A DNA stretch of 64,000 nt. Origin: Deminuibacter sp966424055 (GTDB taxonomy: Bacteria; Bacteroidota; Bacteroidia; Chitinophagales; Chitinophagaceae). This document shows positions 1-7,828 of this stretch, one piece after another; position 1 is the stretch's first letter; the number at the start of each line of letters is the position of its first letter. The stretch is from assembly GCA_966424055.1 (NCBI GenBank), contig CBJLMB010000001.1, forward strand, positions 372,001 through 436,000. Direction: 5' to 3'. The position numbers and the translations under genes are program-made. Under the pieces are notes generated by a model. It ran no database searches and was not told where the DNA came from. It worked only from the letters and a program-made list of their open reading frames with translations.

Positions 1-465
1 CATACAGCCCCACCAGGAACCAGCCTGCCGCTGATCATGGCAGATGGCTATGTCAATGCGTCAGCAGCCCAGTCGTGCAAATTGGATGCGGTAACGGGAA
101 ATATTTTATGGGCGGCCACTGTACAATGTCCTGATCTGCCCATTTCGCCTATTTATAATGCATACATATATACGCCTATGAATGGAAAATTTCTCCCGCG
201 CAAAACTTTTCAGAAAGGTTTAATAAATACCGGCGTGTTTGGTACAGGAATTGGATCAGAAGCGCAGTTCACCCACATGATCACTCGTGTAAAATACAGC
301 GCCCGGATTGAATGTGCTAACCGAACGGCCGTCTTTTTCTGCAATCAGTTGCATAGTGATGGGAATGGTTGTTTGTTTCACATTGGGGATAAATACCTGT
401 TTAAAAAACAAGTATGCGGATTTTCAAAAAAGTTTCGTATGCTATTGACGCAACAGCCCTTGTGA
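1..465. other. Left edge: open frame of doubtful coding status
   Basis: A plus-strand frame is open from base 1 to a TGA at 463-465, with its first ATG at 37. It contains one short stretch (LDAVTGNILW) that resembles a PQQ-type propeller blade, but no complete domain is visible and the rest matches nothing I recognise. On the minus strand, 256-381 holds a 41-codon frame from a GTG whose codon choice looks at least as gene-like. Either strand could carry the end or a remnant of a gene cut by the window edge. I do not assign a product. Confidence 0.2.
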
Positions 466-787
466 ACACACATTATTAACAGCTATGCCCCGAGCATACG
501 CAAACTGCAGAAGCAGCGCTGCAGTAGAGAAGCAGACAGGCCGGGAAGAATGTCAGTAGAACGTTTAGACTTTGATGTTGCAGGAGAAAAAAAGAAAAAT
601 TTGGTGAATGTGCGTACTGTTGTTATTGGGAAAAAAACAAGTCACTAAAAAATTTTTTTTTCAACATAAAGTTGTGATATTCGCCCTCCTGTCCCAAAAA
701 ATTTTTTCAACTTCTTTGAACGAATTTTTTGGGATTTTTTTCCCGGTTTAATATTCGTAATTCAGTATAAATCGTTTATAATTTATT
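466..787 (+). promoter_or_regulatory. AT-rich upstream region of dnaA
   Basis: No gene is seen in these 322 bases. The stretch 640-780 is strongly AT-rich. It has two A-tract/T-tract blocks that each run into CAAC (647-665 and 696-711) and a composite hairpin at 693-733. No consensus DnaA box (TTATNCACA on either strand) was found by eye, so an origin here is unsupported, although the position and A/T tracts would suit one. No convincing TAnnTTTG promoter element was found before dnaA. Confidence 0.45.
693..733. repeat. Composite inverted repeat upstream of dnaA
   Basis: CCCAAAAAATT (693-703) is the exact reverse complement of AATTTTTTGGG (723-733). Inside, TTCAA (706-710) pairs with TTGAA (716-720) around CTTCT. 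The whole can fold as an 11-bp stem, a 2x2 internal loop, a 5-bp stem and a 5-base loop, about 55 bases before the dnaA start. It could be a terminator for something upstream, an operator, or part of a replication region. Confidence 0.6.
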
Positions 788-2218
788 ATGGCCAAAACCG
801 CTGAAATAGTCTGGGCAAATTGCTTAAAGATTATAAAGGATATAGTAGAGTGGCAGCATTTTAAAACGTGGTTTGAACCGATCAGGGCCATAGAGGTGAA
901 AGATAACGTGCTGATGATTCAGGTACCCAGTCAGTTTTTCTTTGAATACCTGGAAGAGCATTATGTTAACCTGCTGGCAAAGACATTGAAGCGTGAGCTG
1001 GGAAAAGAAGCAAGGCTGGAATACCGGATCATGGTGGATAGTGGCAATAACGGGCGCAATGGTACCATGGATGTGCCGGCGAGCACAGCCAGGGTATATA
1101 CCAATAATGAAATGGATTTTCCTTTGGTGATCAATAATCCTGTCAAGAATCCCTTTGTTATCCCTGGTCTTAAAAAGATGCAGATCGATCCTCAATTGAA
1201 TCCAATTTACACGTTTGATTCATTTATTGAGGGCGACTGTAACCGTGTTGCCCGCAGGGCCGGTAAAACCGTTGCGGAAAAACCAGGTGCCAATTCTTTC
1301 AACCCGCTGGTGATTTATGGCGGGGTGGGGTTGGGCAAAACACACCTGGCCCAGGGTATCGGTAATGAAGTAAAACGCCTTCACCCCAATAAAGTGGTAC
1401 TGTATGTGAGCAGTGAAAAGTTCATCAACCAGTTTCAGGACCATAGCCGTAATAATGCCATCAACGACTTTATTCATTTTTATCAGCTGATCGATGTACT
1501 GATTATTGATGATGTGCAGTTCTTTGCCCGTGCCGAGAAATCGCAGGATGCTTTTTTTGCCATCTTCAACCACCTGCACCAGAGTGGTAAACAGCTGGTG
1601 TTGACTTCTGATAAGCCTCCAAAAGACCTGGACGGGATGCAGGAGCGCCTGTTGAGCCGTTTCCGCTGGGGCCTGAGCGCCGATTTACAGGTGCCGGACT
1701 ATGAAACCAGGATCGAGATACTTGAGCGCAAAATGAAGAATGATGGCCTCGATATGCCTAAAGAGGTAGTGAAATACGTAGCCTATAATATAAGCACCAA
1801 TGTAAGGGAACTGGAAGGTGCGCTGATCTCACTGCTGGCCCAGTCTTCACTGAATAAAAGAGAGATCGACCTGGAACTGGCCAAAAAAGTATTGCGCAAT
1901 TTTGTAAAAACCAGCAGCAAGGAAATCACTATCGAAGCTATCCAGAAAATGGTATGCGAATATTTCGACGTGTCTTACGACAAGCTCTTGCAGAAAACCC
2001 GTAAAAGGGAAATTGTACAGGCAAGGCAGATCACCATGTACCTGGCCAAAGCATTCACCAAAAATTCCCTGAAAACGATCGGCGAACATTTTGGCGGCCG
2101 TGATCATACCACGGTTATCCATAGCTGCCAAACAGTAAAAGACCTGATGGATACCGACAGTCTTTTCCGCGAAAATGTAATGGAGCTGACACAAAAAGTA
2201 CAGCTCGCTGCCATGTAA
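788..2218 (+). CDS. dnaA: Chromosomal replication initiator protein DnaA
   Basis: DnaA is the AAA+ initiator that binds and melts the chromosomal origin. At 476 residues it has normal family length. The N-terminal helicase-loading domain (about 1-80) is followed by a short linker and the ATPase. The ATPase has Walker A GGVGLGKT near residue 178, Walker B LIIDDVQ near 238, sensor 1 LTSDKPP, and a LLSRFRWG box with the arginine finger. The C-terminal DNA-binding domain carries the signature GGRDHTTVIHS near 436. The ATG at 788 follows an AT-rich stretch without a Shine-Dalgarno sequence, as is usual in Bacteroidota. The gene stands alone, with its own terminator and a tRNA gene downstream. Confidence 0.98.
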   Translation: MAKTAEIVWANCLKIIKDIVEWQHFKTWFEPIRAIEVKDNVLMIQVPSQFFFEYLEEHYVNLLAKTLKRELGKEARLEYRIMVDSGNNGRNGTMDVPASTARVYTNNEMDFPLVINNPVKNPFVIPGLKKMQIDPQLNPIYTFDSFIEGDCNRVARRAGKTVAEKPGANSFNPLVIYGGVGLGKTHLAQGIGNEVKRLHPNKVVLYVSSEKFINQFQDHSRNNAINDFIHFYQLIDVLIIDDVQFFARAEKSQDAFFAIFNHLHQSGKQLVLTSDKPPKDLDGMQERLLSRFRWGLSADLQVPDYETRIEILERKMKNDGLDMPKEVVKYVAYNISTNVRELEGALISLLAQSSLNKREIDLELAKKVLRNFVKTSSKEITIEAIQKMVCEYFDVSYDKLLQKTRKREIVQARQITMYLAKAFTKNSLKTIGEHFGGRDHTTVIHSCQTVKDLMDTDSLFRENVMELTQKVQLAAM

Positions 2219-2276
2219 AAATGAAACGCTTCAAAAAATAAATACCAGATCCAAAGCAATAAAAACATTATCACGG

Positions 2277-2319
2277 TCAAAAGCCGGCTGCTTTTTCCAG
2301 GTAGCCGGCTTTTGATTTT
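2277..2319 (+). terminator. Intrinsic terminator of dnaA
   Basis: A perfect 13-bp stem is formed by 2277-2289 and 2303-2315 (core AGCCGGCTTTTGA) around a 13-base loop. A short T-run follows. It lies about 60 bases after the dnaA stop. Confidence 0.8.
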
Positions 2320-2413
2320 ACAGGAATCAACTGCCTGTAAACCCATGTTCTACTGGATATTAGCTACTGCCGGCATAAATGAAATTGCCGTTCTGTGGAA
2401 TTTGGAATTTGTT

Positions 2414-2444
2414 TTTGGAATTTCCCGCAGGGGTTCTATATTTG
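2414..2444 (+). promoter_or_regulatory. Bacteroidota promoter of tRNA-Ser
   Basis: The -33 element TTTG (2414-2417) and the -7 element TATATTTG (2437-2444) are separated by 19 bases, a full match to the Bacteroidota housekeeping consensus. Transcription should begin near 2450, shortly before the tRNA. Confidence 0.85.
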
Positions 2445-2472
2445 CAACCCCTTCCAGATGGAGGGGCGGCCA

Positions 2473-2561
2473 GGTGAGGTGGATGAGTGGCTGAAATCAG
2501 TAGTTTGCTAAACTGCCGTACGGGTAACTCTGTACCGCGGGTTCGAATCCCGCCCTCACCG
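2473..2561 (+). tRNA. tRNA-Ser (anticodon GCU)
   Basis: The acceptor stem GGTGAGG (2473-2479) pairs with CCTCACC (2554-2560), and the discriminator base is G2561. The anticodon stem GTAGT/ACTGC encloses the loop TTGCTAA, which places the anticodon GCT at 2507-2509 to read AGC and AGT. The long variable arm and 89-base length are typical of a class II serine tRNA, and the T arm contains GTTCGAATC. The CCA tail is not encoded. It has its own promoter and terminator. Confidence 0.95.
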
Positions 2562-2579
2562 CAAACAAAAGTACAATAT

Positions 2580-2605
2580 GCCCAGCTTTTTGGCTGGGCT
2601 TTTTT
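2580..2605 (+). terminator. Terminator after tRNA-Ser
   Basis: The stem GCCCAGC (2580-2586) pairs with GCTGGGC (2593-2599) around a 6-base loop and is followed by six T. Confidence 0.9.
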
Positions 2606-3080
2606 ATTGAGCCATTGAAAGAAGACCAATTTCAACAGGCATTATTTTTGCCGGCAACTGCTTCGTGCCCGCATGCTAAGCATATGCATCAACCTGCACT
2701 ATAACGGTACATAAATGTGTGCAATGGGAGAAGATGATATATTTATAAAGCAGAGAATCATTTCGTATAGGTGGCTTACAATAAATGCACTTGTTCATCA
2801 GTCAAAAGAAAGCAGCAATGCCACACCGTATGCTGACACTACAGAGAAATCTCTGTAGCTTAGTAGTAGATCATTGCCCACACTGTAAAGAACGACTGCC
2901 TGCCAAACAAATAAGCCAGGATATATATAGAAAAAAAGATATATGCAGCTGGCAGCGCTCATGGATCACCAGAAATAGAATCAGCAACAATCGATCAGGC
3001 AACACCGTATAATAAATAAAATAAACAACAGGAACGGTTGTCTTGTCACTGGATTTATATTTAAATTTTTAGGGAAAATA
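2606..3080. other. Intergenic region, no gene seen
   Basis: I see no convincing gene in these 475 bases. The only clear structure is a near-palindrome with 9-bp arms, CTACAGAGA (2839-2847) and TCTCTGTAG (2850-2858), separated by AA. A short plus-strand frame over 2785-3012 contains a lone CPHC, but it has no domain or recognisable start signal and is probably chance. Confidence 0.5.
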
Positions 3081-5765
3081 ATGGTTATGGAATCTTCCAT
3101 CTTAAACGACTCCATGTTCAGGGCCGTGGGAGATATTTCCCCTTTCGGCGTGTTTGCCATAGATGCCGAGGCCAATTGCCTTTATGCCAACCAGCAATGC
3201 TTGAAGGTACTGGGTTTATCTTTCAAGCAGATTTCCGGTAAGGGATGGAGCGCGGCTTTACACCCGGATGAAAGGGAAGTGGTGTTCAGGCAATGGGCCG
3301 ATGCCGTAGAGAAAGGTAAGCCGTATGTAAAGAAAGAGCGGTTTATACGCCCCAATGGAACAGTGGTTGACGCCATAGTAAAGATCACCGCCGTAAAAGA
3401 AGGAGATACGGTAAGGGGCTACCTGGGCACATTGACCGATACTGTTGAGGTTTCACCGGAAGAAGCAGGCAACAGGCCCCCGCAGCAGGCAGCAACAAAC
3501 AGCCAGTTCAACCTGAGTATTTTACTGGAGAACGGCGACTGGACAATCTGCTCAGTTGACAAGCAGCTTAATTTTACTTTCTTTAATACTGCCTACCGCA
3601 ACACCATTAAACAGCAGTATAATGTGGATGTGAAGCTTGGTGATAATTACCTGGATATTGTGCAGTTCGCCAATGATGAACACCGGGAAATTGCCTTGGA
3701 CAATATCCGGCGTGCACTTGCCGGGGAAGATTTTCAGATGCTGTTGAACATAGATGCCCGGGGCCGCCCCATTACCAGGTCAGTTAGCCTGAGCCCCGAA
3801 CGGGATATGAACGGGAACATCACCGGGATAACGGTAATGGCGCAGGATATTTCAAGCCTGATCAAGCTGCAGCGGGAAAATGAAGAGAAAACTTATTTCC
3901 TGAACGCCCTTACCAAGAACCTGCCGATACTGGTATACAAAAATGACCGCAATGGTATCAACACCTTTTCTGTCGGGTCGGTGCTGGAAGTATTTGGCCT
4001 GAACGATAATGAACTGGTGGGCAAAAATATGCTGGACGACAATCCCGATTATGTACCTCATTTCCACAAAGCAATGGCCGGTGAACGGGTTGAGTTCACC
4101 ACTTACCGCGATGTTAACGGGAAGCCTTTTTATTTGCAGAATATCGTGTTCCCCGACCCCGCCGGGAATGGAGGAATTGTGGGGCTTAGTCTTGATATCA
4201 CCGGGATCAAACTGGCGGAAAAAGAAAATGCGGAGAAAACACACCTGCTGAACGGTGTATTACAAAACCTGCCCGTGATCATTTATATTATTGACGGAAA
4301 GGGCTTATTCAGGTTATTGCTTGGGGCAGGACTGCAATACCTGGGCCTGCAGGACAATGAAGTGATAGGGCAAAGTGTGTTTGATCTTTTTCCCACGGCA
4401 GAAGACCAGGTGCGCAGGGCAATGGCCGGAGAGCTGAATCATTTCACCACTGCCATCTATGCAGAAGGAACCGAACTGTATTTTCAGAATTCTGTATTTC
4501 CCGATGATTCCTGTGAAGGCGGTATTATTGGGTTTGCGATCAATGTTACTAAAGAAAAAGAGGCGGAAAAAGAGTTTATCCGGGCCAGGCAACTGGCTGA
4601 AGATGCTGCTGCTGCCAAGCAGCATTTTCTTTCAAATATGAGCCATGAGATACGCACGCCACTGAATTCGATACTGGGTATGACGCACCTGCTGCTGGAG
4701 GAAAACCCGACACCTGAACAGCGGAGTATGCTTGAAATACAACAGTTCTCCGGCGAAAATTTACTGGGCCTTGTTAATGATATACTTGACTACAGCAAGG
4801 TAGATGCCGGGAAGATCGTTTTTGAAAATGTGGATTTTGATCTGACAGAATTTATCGAAAGCGTTAAAAAATCACATTACCTGCAGGCCGAAAAAAAAGG
4901 TATCCTGTTCAAGATACGGCGCGACAGCGAACTGCCCAACATGGTCATCGGTGACAGGGTCAGGCTATCGCAGGTGTTGAATAACCTGATCAGTAATGCA
5001 ATTAAATTCACCAGCCAGGGCTCGGTGATCGTTGATTTTTCTTTGCATAAAATAATGGGTGATGATGTGTTTATCGATTTTTCGGTAGCTGATACAGGTA
5101 TTGGCATTGACCAGGCTCAGAAGGAATTTATTTTCGAAACATTTACCCAGGCAAGTGCCGATACTACCCGCAACTTCGGGGGCACCGGGCTGGGACTGGC
5201 CATTACCAGGAAATTACTGCAGCTGCAGAACAGTGATATAACCGTACAAAGCGAGCCTGGCAAGGGTTCTGTTTTTTCTTTCCGCCTGAAATTCAGAAAA
5301 AGCAATAAGTCCAGGACAGATATCAAAAACGGGCAACACCCCGCCGAGATATTTGAAAGCCTGTCAGGATACAGGGTGCTTTTTGTGGAAGACAATGAGA
5401 TCAACAGGCTGGTGGCATCTAAGTTTATGCGCAAATGGGGCCTGGAGATAGAATATGCGGTAACCGGTATTGAAGCACTTGAAAAAATTCAGCAGCAGCA
5501 TTATGATATTGTAATGCTGGATATACAGATGCCTAAAATGGATGGTTATGAAGCCGCCCGCCGCATCCGTGCTTTGCCGGATGAAAAATTCCGGAAGATT
5601 CCTATTGTGGCACTCACTGCTTCTGCACTGGCTGAAATAAAGGGTAAAACCCTTGAAGCAGGGATGAATGATTATATTTCCAAACCTTTTCATCCTGCTG
5701 AGCTGTACGGGAAAATCAGGCATTACCTGCAGGCAGAGGGGGCTTCAGATAAAAAAACTGACTGA
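3081..5765 (+). CDS. Soluble multi-PAS hybrid sensor histidine kinase
   Basis: This cytoplasmic sensor kinase autophosphorylates on histidine and passes the phosphate to its own receiver. No signal peptide or membrane segment is visible in its 894 residues. Four PAS-like domains lie at roughly 10-125, 140-262, 275-385 and 395-500. The last two are similar to each other, suggesting internal duplication. The HisKA domain has the H-box SNMSHEIRTPLNS with His522. The ATPase domain carries NLISNAIKFT, DTGIGID and GGTGLGLAI. A C-terminal receiver (about 766-885) has the acidic pocket VEDNE and phospho-acceptor Asp814 in MLDIQMPKMDG. No output domain is present, so a separate phosphotransfer protein or regulator must act downstream. 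Two in-frame ATGs (3081 and 3087) are possible starts. The ligand is unknown. Confidence 0.93.
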   Translation: MVMESSILNDSMFRAVGDISPFGVFAIDAEANCLYANQQCLKVLGLSFKQISGKGWSAALHPDEREVVFRQWADAVEKGKPYVKKERFIRPNGTVVDAIVKITAVKEGDTVRGYLGTLTDTVEVSPEEAGNRPPQQAATNSQFNLSILLENGDWTICSVDKQLNFTFFNTAYRNTIKQQYNVDVKLGDNYLDIVQFANDEHREIALDNIRRALAGEDFQMLLNIDARGRPITRSVSLSPERDMNGNITGITVMAQDISSLIKLQRENEEKTYFLNALTKNLPILVYKNDRNGINTFSVGSVLEVFGLNDNELVGKNMLDDNPDYVPHFHKAMAGERVEFTTYRDVNGKPFYLQNIVFPDPAGNGGIVGLSLDITGIKLAEKENAEKTHLLNGVLQNLPVIIYIIDGKGLFRLLLGAGLQYLGLQDNEVIGQSVFDLFPTAEDQVRRAMAGELNHFTTAIYAEGTELYFQNSVFPDDSCEGGIIGFAINVTKEKEAEKEFIRARQLAEDAAAAKQHFLSNMSHEIRTPLNSILGMTHLLLEENPTPEQRSMLEIQQFSGENLLGLVNDILDYSKVDAGKIVFENVDFDLTEFIESVKKSHYLQAEKKGILFKIRRDSELPNMVIGDRVRLSQVLNNLISNAIKFTSQGSVIVDFSLHKIMGDDVFIDFSVADTGIGIDQAQKEFIFETFTQASADTTRNFGGTGLGLAITRKLLQLQNSDITVQSEPGKGSVFSFRLKFRKSNKSRTDIKNGQHPAEIFESLSGYRVLFVEDNEINRLVASKFMRKWGLEIEYAVTGIEALEKIQQQHYDIVMLDIQMPKMDGYEAARRIRALPDEKFRKIPIVALTASALAEIKGKTLEAGMNDYISKPFHPAELYGKIRHYLQAEGASDKKTD

Positions 5766-5969
5766 GAGAATTACCTGTTGAAATATACAGGCATCGCCTT
5801 TTGACCGGCGTTCTGCATGGTTGTTCAAGTTGCATGCCTTCCTGCACATCATCCTGCACGCTATAGGATTTCTTTAACAACGATAAAAACGACTGCACTA
5901 AACTTTTCGGCCGAATCACCGTCCTAGCCGGTGAATAACCTTTCACGAACACGATCTAATACCATTGTT

Positions 5970-7229
5970 ATGAAAAGTCTCGGCTACCTGTTCCTGTTGT
6001 GCCTGCTGTTTTTGCTGGTGCGCTGTTCACCGGCATCACATACCACTGTTGTAGTAAGCAATACACCGCCACCGCGGCCTGCGCCGCCGCCTCCACCGCC
6101 GGCAACTTACCAGGTATTTTACGATGAGCTGGGGCCTTATGGCCGCTGGATCGATTATCCCGGTTATGGTTATGTATGGGTGCCTGCAGTGGGCCCCGAT
6201 TTCAGGCCTTATGCATCGAATGGGCACTGGGTATATTCCAACTATGGCTGGACCTGGGTATCGAACTACAACTGGGGATGGGCTACATTTCACTACGGCC
6301 GCTGGTTTTATGAAGACGGTTATGGATGGATGTGGCTGCCCGGTCATGAATGGGCACCGGCCTGGGTGGCCTGGGGGCATTCAGGTGGTTACTATGGGTG
6401 GGCGCCACTGGCACCGCATGTAAGTATCAATATCTCCATCGGAAGCGGGGGATGGACACCGCCGCCGCATTACTGGACTTTTGTACCAGCAGAACATATT
6501 GCCAAACCCAATGTGACCAATTACATCGTTAACAACAGCAGTAATACAACTATTGTAAAAAATGTAACCATTATCAACAATGTCACGAATAATAATACGA
6601 CCATTATCAATAAAAATATTACCAATAACACCGTCAACAACAATGTTACCAATAACCATATTGTCAACAATACAACGGTATACAACAGGGGGCCACAAGT
6701 GAATGAAGTGGAAAAGCTGAGCAACACACGTATACAGCAGGTGAACATCAGTGAAAATGCCAAACCGGGCGAATCGCTCAGCAATAACCAGCTGGCGGTA
6801 TACAGGCCTGCAATAAAAGAGGCAGCCACACAACAAACAGGCAGCAGTAAACCCATACCGCAAAAAGTAGAAGCTTATCACCAGCAACCGGCCAGAACGG
6901 TACAGGCTGCGCCGCTAACAGAACAAAGACCAGCTGAGGCTGCAGCAAATGCTGGCGCTGCCAAGCCTGTACAGGCAACTGTTCCCACACAAAACAACAG
7001 GCGCATGCAAATGAATACGGCTGCAGCGCCTGAAAACAAGCAACAGGCACCTGCAGAAACTGTGCAGTCTGCACAGGAAAAATCCGGGTTAGCAGCTCAG
7101 AATACAGATAGTAAGCAACAGAAGCGGAAGCAGAAAAAGCAGGACAAGAAGAAAAATCCACCTGCGCCTGTTGCGGAGAAAGCCACATCAGATAATACTG
7201 CGCAACCGCCGGTAAAGAAAGAAGAATAA
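5970..7229 (+). CDS. Trp-rich repeat (DUF6600/YXWGXW-like) lipoprotein with Asn-rich tract
   Basis: The predicted start at 5970 opens directly with a hydrophobic lipoprotein signal ending LLVRC. An upstream in-frame ATG at 5931 would add 13 polar residues before it and is less likely. The mature protein begins with a Pro-rich spacer. A Trp/Tyr/Gly-rich domain of about 100 residues follows, with repeated motifs such as YGRWI, GHWVYSNYGWTW and YGWMWLPGHEW, as in DUF6600/YXWGXW-type envelope proteins. An Asn/Thr/Val/Ile-rich tract comes next (about 6510-6690) and then a Gln/Ala/Pro/Lys-rich tail. No catalytic motif is visible. It is probably an exported envelope protein of unknown function. The gene is monocistronic with a strong terminator. 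Confidence 0.85.
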   Translation: MKSLGYLFLLCLLFLLVRCSPASHTTVVVSNTPPPRPAPPPPPPATYQVFYDELGPYGRWIDYPGYGYVWVPAVGPDFRPYASNGHWVYSNYGWTWVSNYNWGWATFHYGRWFYEDGYGWMWLPGHEWAPAWVAWGHSGGYYGWAPLAPHVSINISIGSGGWTPPPHYWTFVPAEHIAKPNVTNYIVNNSSNTTIVKNVTIINNVTNNNTTIINKNITNNTVNNNVTNNHIVNNTTVYNRGPQVNEVEKLSNTRIQQVNISENAKPGESLSNNQLAVYRPAIKEAATQQTGSSKPIPQKVEAYHQQPARTVQAAPLTEQRPAEAAANAGAAKPVQATVPTQNNRRMQMNTAAAPENKQQAPAETVQSAQEKSGLAAQNTDSKQQKRKQKKQDKKKNPPAPVAEKATSDNTAQPPVKKEE

Positions 7230-7261
7230 GCAGGCAAACCTGCATCAGCAATAATCAATAC

Positions 7262-7305
7262 TTCTGCAGCCGCTGTTTTACTGATAGCGCTGCAGAATTT
7301 TTTTT
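7262..7305 (+). terminator. Terminator after the Trp-rich lipoprotein gene
   Basis: The arms 7262-7274 and 7286-7297 pair over 12 bp (TTCTGCAG core) with one bulged C. Eight T follow. Confidence 0.85.
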
Positions 7306-7369
7306 AGCTGGTATAGCCTGTTGCTTTCTATAAGTGTATAGATAGTACGGAAATTATATCATTTGTTAT

Positions 7370-7386
7370 TCTACTAATTTGGTAGA
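7370..7386. promoter_or_regulatory. Palindromic operator candidate overlapping the -33 element
   Basis: TCTACTAATTTGGTAGA is a 17-base imperfect palindrome in which 7 of 8 base pairs match about the centre. It contains the TTTG used as the -33 element of the adjacent promoter, so a bound protein would block transcription. A related element, 14 of 18 bases identical, lies at 48218-48235 before the sulfur operon. The regulator is unknown. Confidence 0.55.
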
Positions 7387-7409
7387 CTTATAAACTTATA
7401 TTAGTTTTG
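7378..7409 (+). promoter_or_regulatory. Promoter of the first SusCD unit
   Basis: TTTG (7378-7381), a 20-base spacer and TAGTTTTG (7402-7409) fit the Bacteroidota consensus. Transcription would start near 7416, giving a leader of about 410 bases before susC. Confidence 0.65.
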
Positions 7410-7828
7410 CTTCCGCATCAAATAATCGGCTGTCCCCATGAAGCCAGGCAAAGGCATTCTCGCAAGATCTCATACCTGCAAGGTATCATCGGGCAGTAAA
7501 AAACAAATATTAGCTGATGAAACCGCTTCTATGTAGCATTACCGGGTCTTCTTGAAAGTTTACCGGTTATAAAGGAATGGCAGGATAGCTGCTGATTATC
7601 CTGGCTGTACGGCTTGTTCCTTTCATCCATTTCTTCTGTTGGTGTGCATAAAGCAGCTTACATTTGTTGCCCGGCAAACCGCATACCTGTGGCCGCGGTA
7701 CATGTATCCCGCACTTTATGATTTCGCCTTATTGCCTGTAACAGGCATAATGATGTTTATGAAAGGCCTATTCCTTATAACATCATCAGTACAGAATATT
7801 GACTATTAATAACGCTTAATGGAAAATC
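7410..7828 (+). promoter_or_regulatory. Long structured 5' leader of susC
   Basis: The leader holds several short hairpins. ATACCT pairs with AGGTAT (7472-7486), CAGGATA with TATCCTG (7581-7603) and TGCCTG with CAGGCA (7733-7747). A 32-codon frame starts at the ATG in CCCCATGAAG near 7438 and a 12-codon frame starts further on. Neither is rich in one amino acid, so there is no clear attenuation peptide. No known riboswitch class was recognised. Confidence 0.4.

Noticed and set aside
466..787. Replication origin
   Set aside because: No consensus DnaA boxes were found by eye. The AT-rich tracts alone are not enough.
2785..3012. 75-codon frame with one CPHC motif
   Set aside because: Only a single CxxC, no domain, no recognisable start signal, and it runs through a near-palindrome. 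Probably chance.
6381..6887. Minus-strand open frames over the Asn-rich lipoprotein
   Set aside because: They mirror the AAT/AAC repeats of the real gene and give low-complexity hydrophobic products without motifs.
7410..7828. Cys-rich leader peptide like the one at 48285
   Set aside because: The short frames here contain at most one cysteine before their stops, so no attenuation peptide is supported at this locus.
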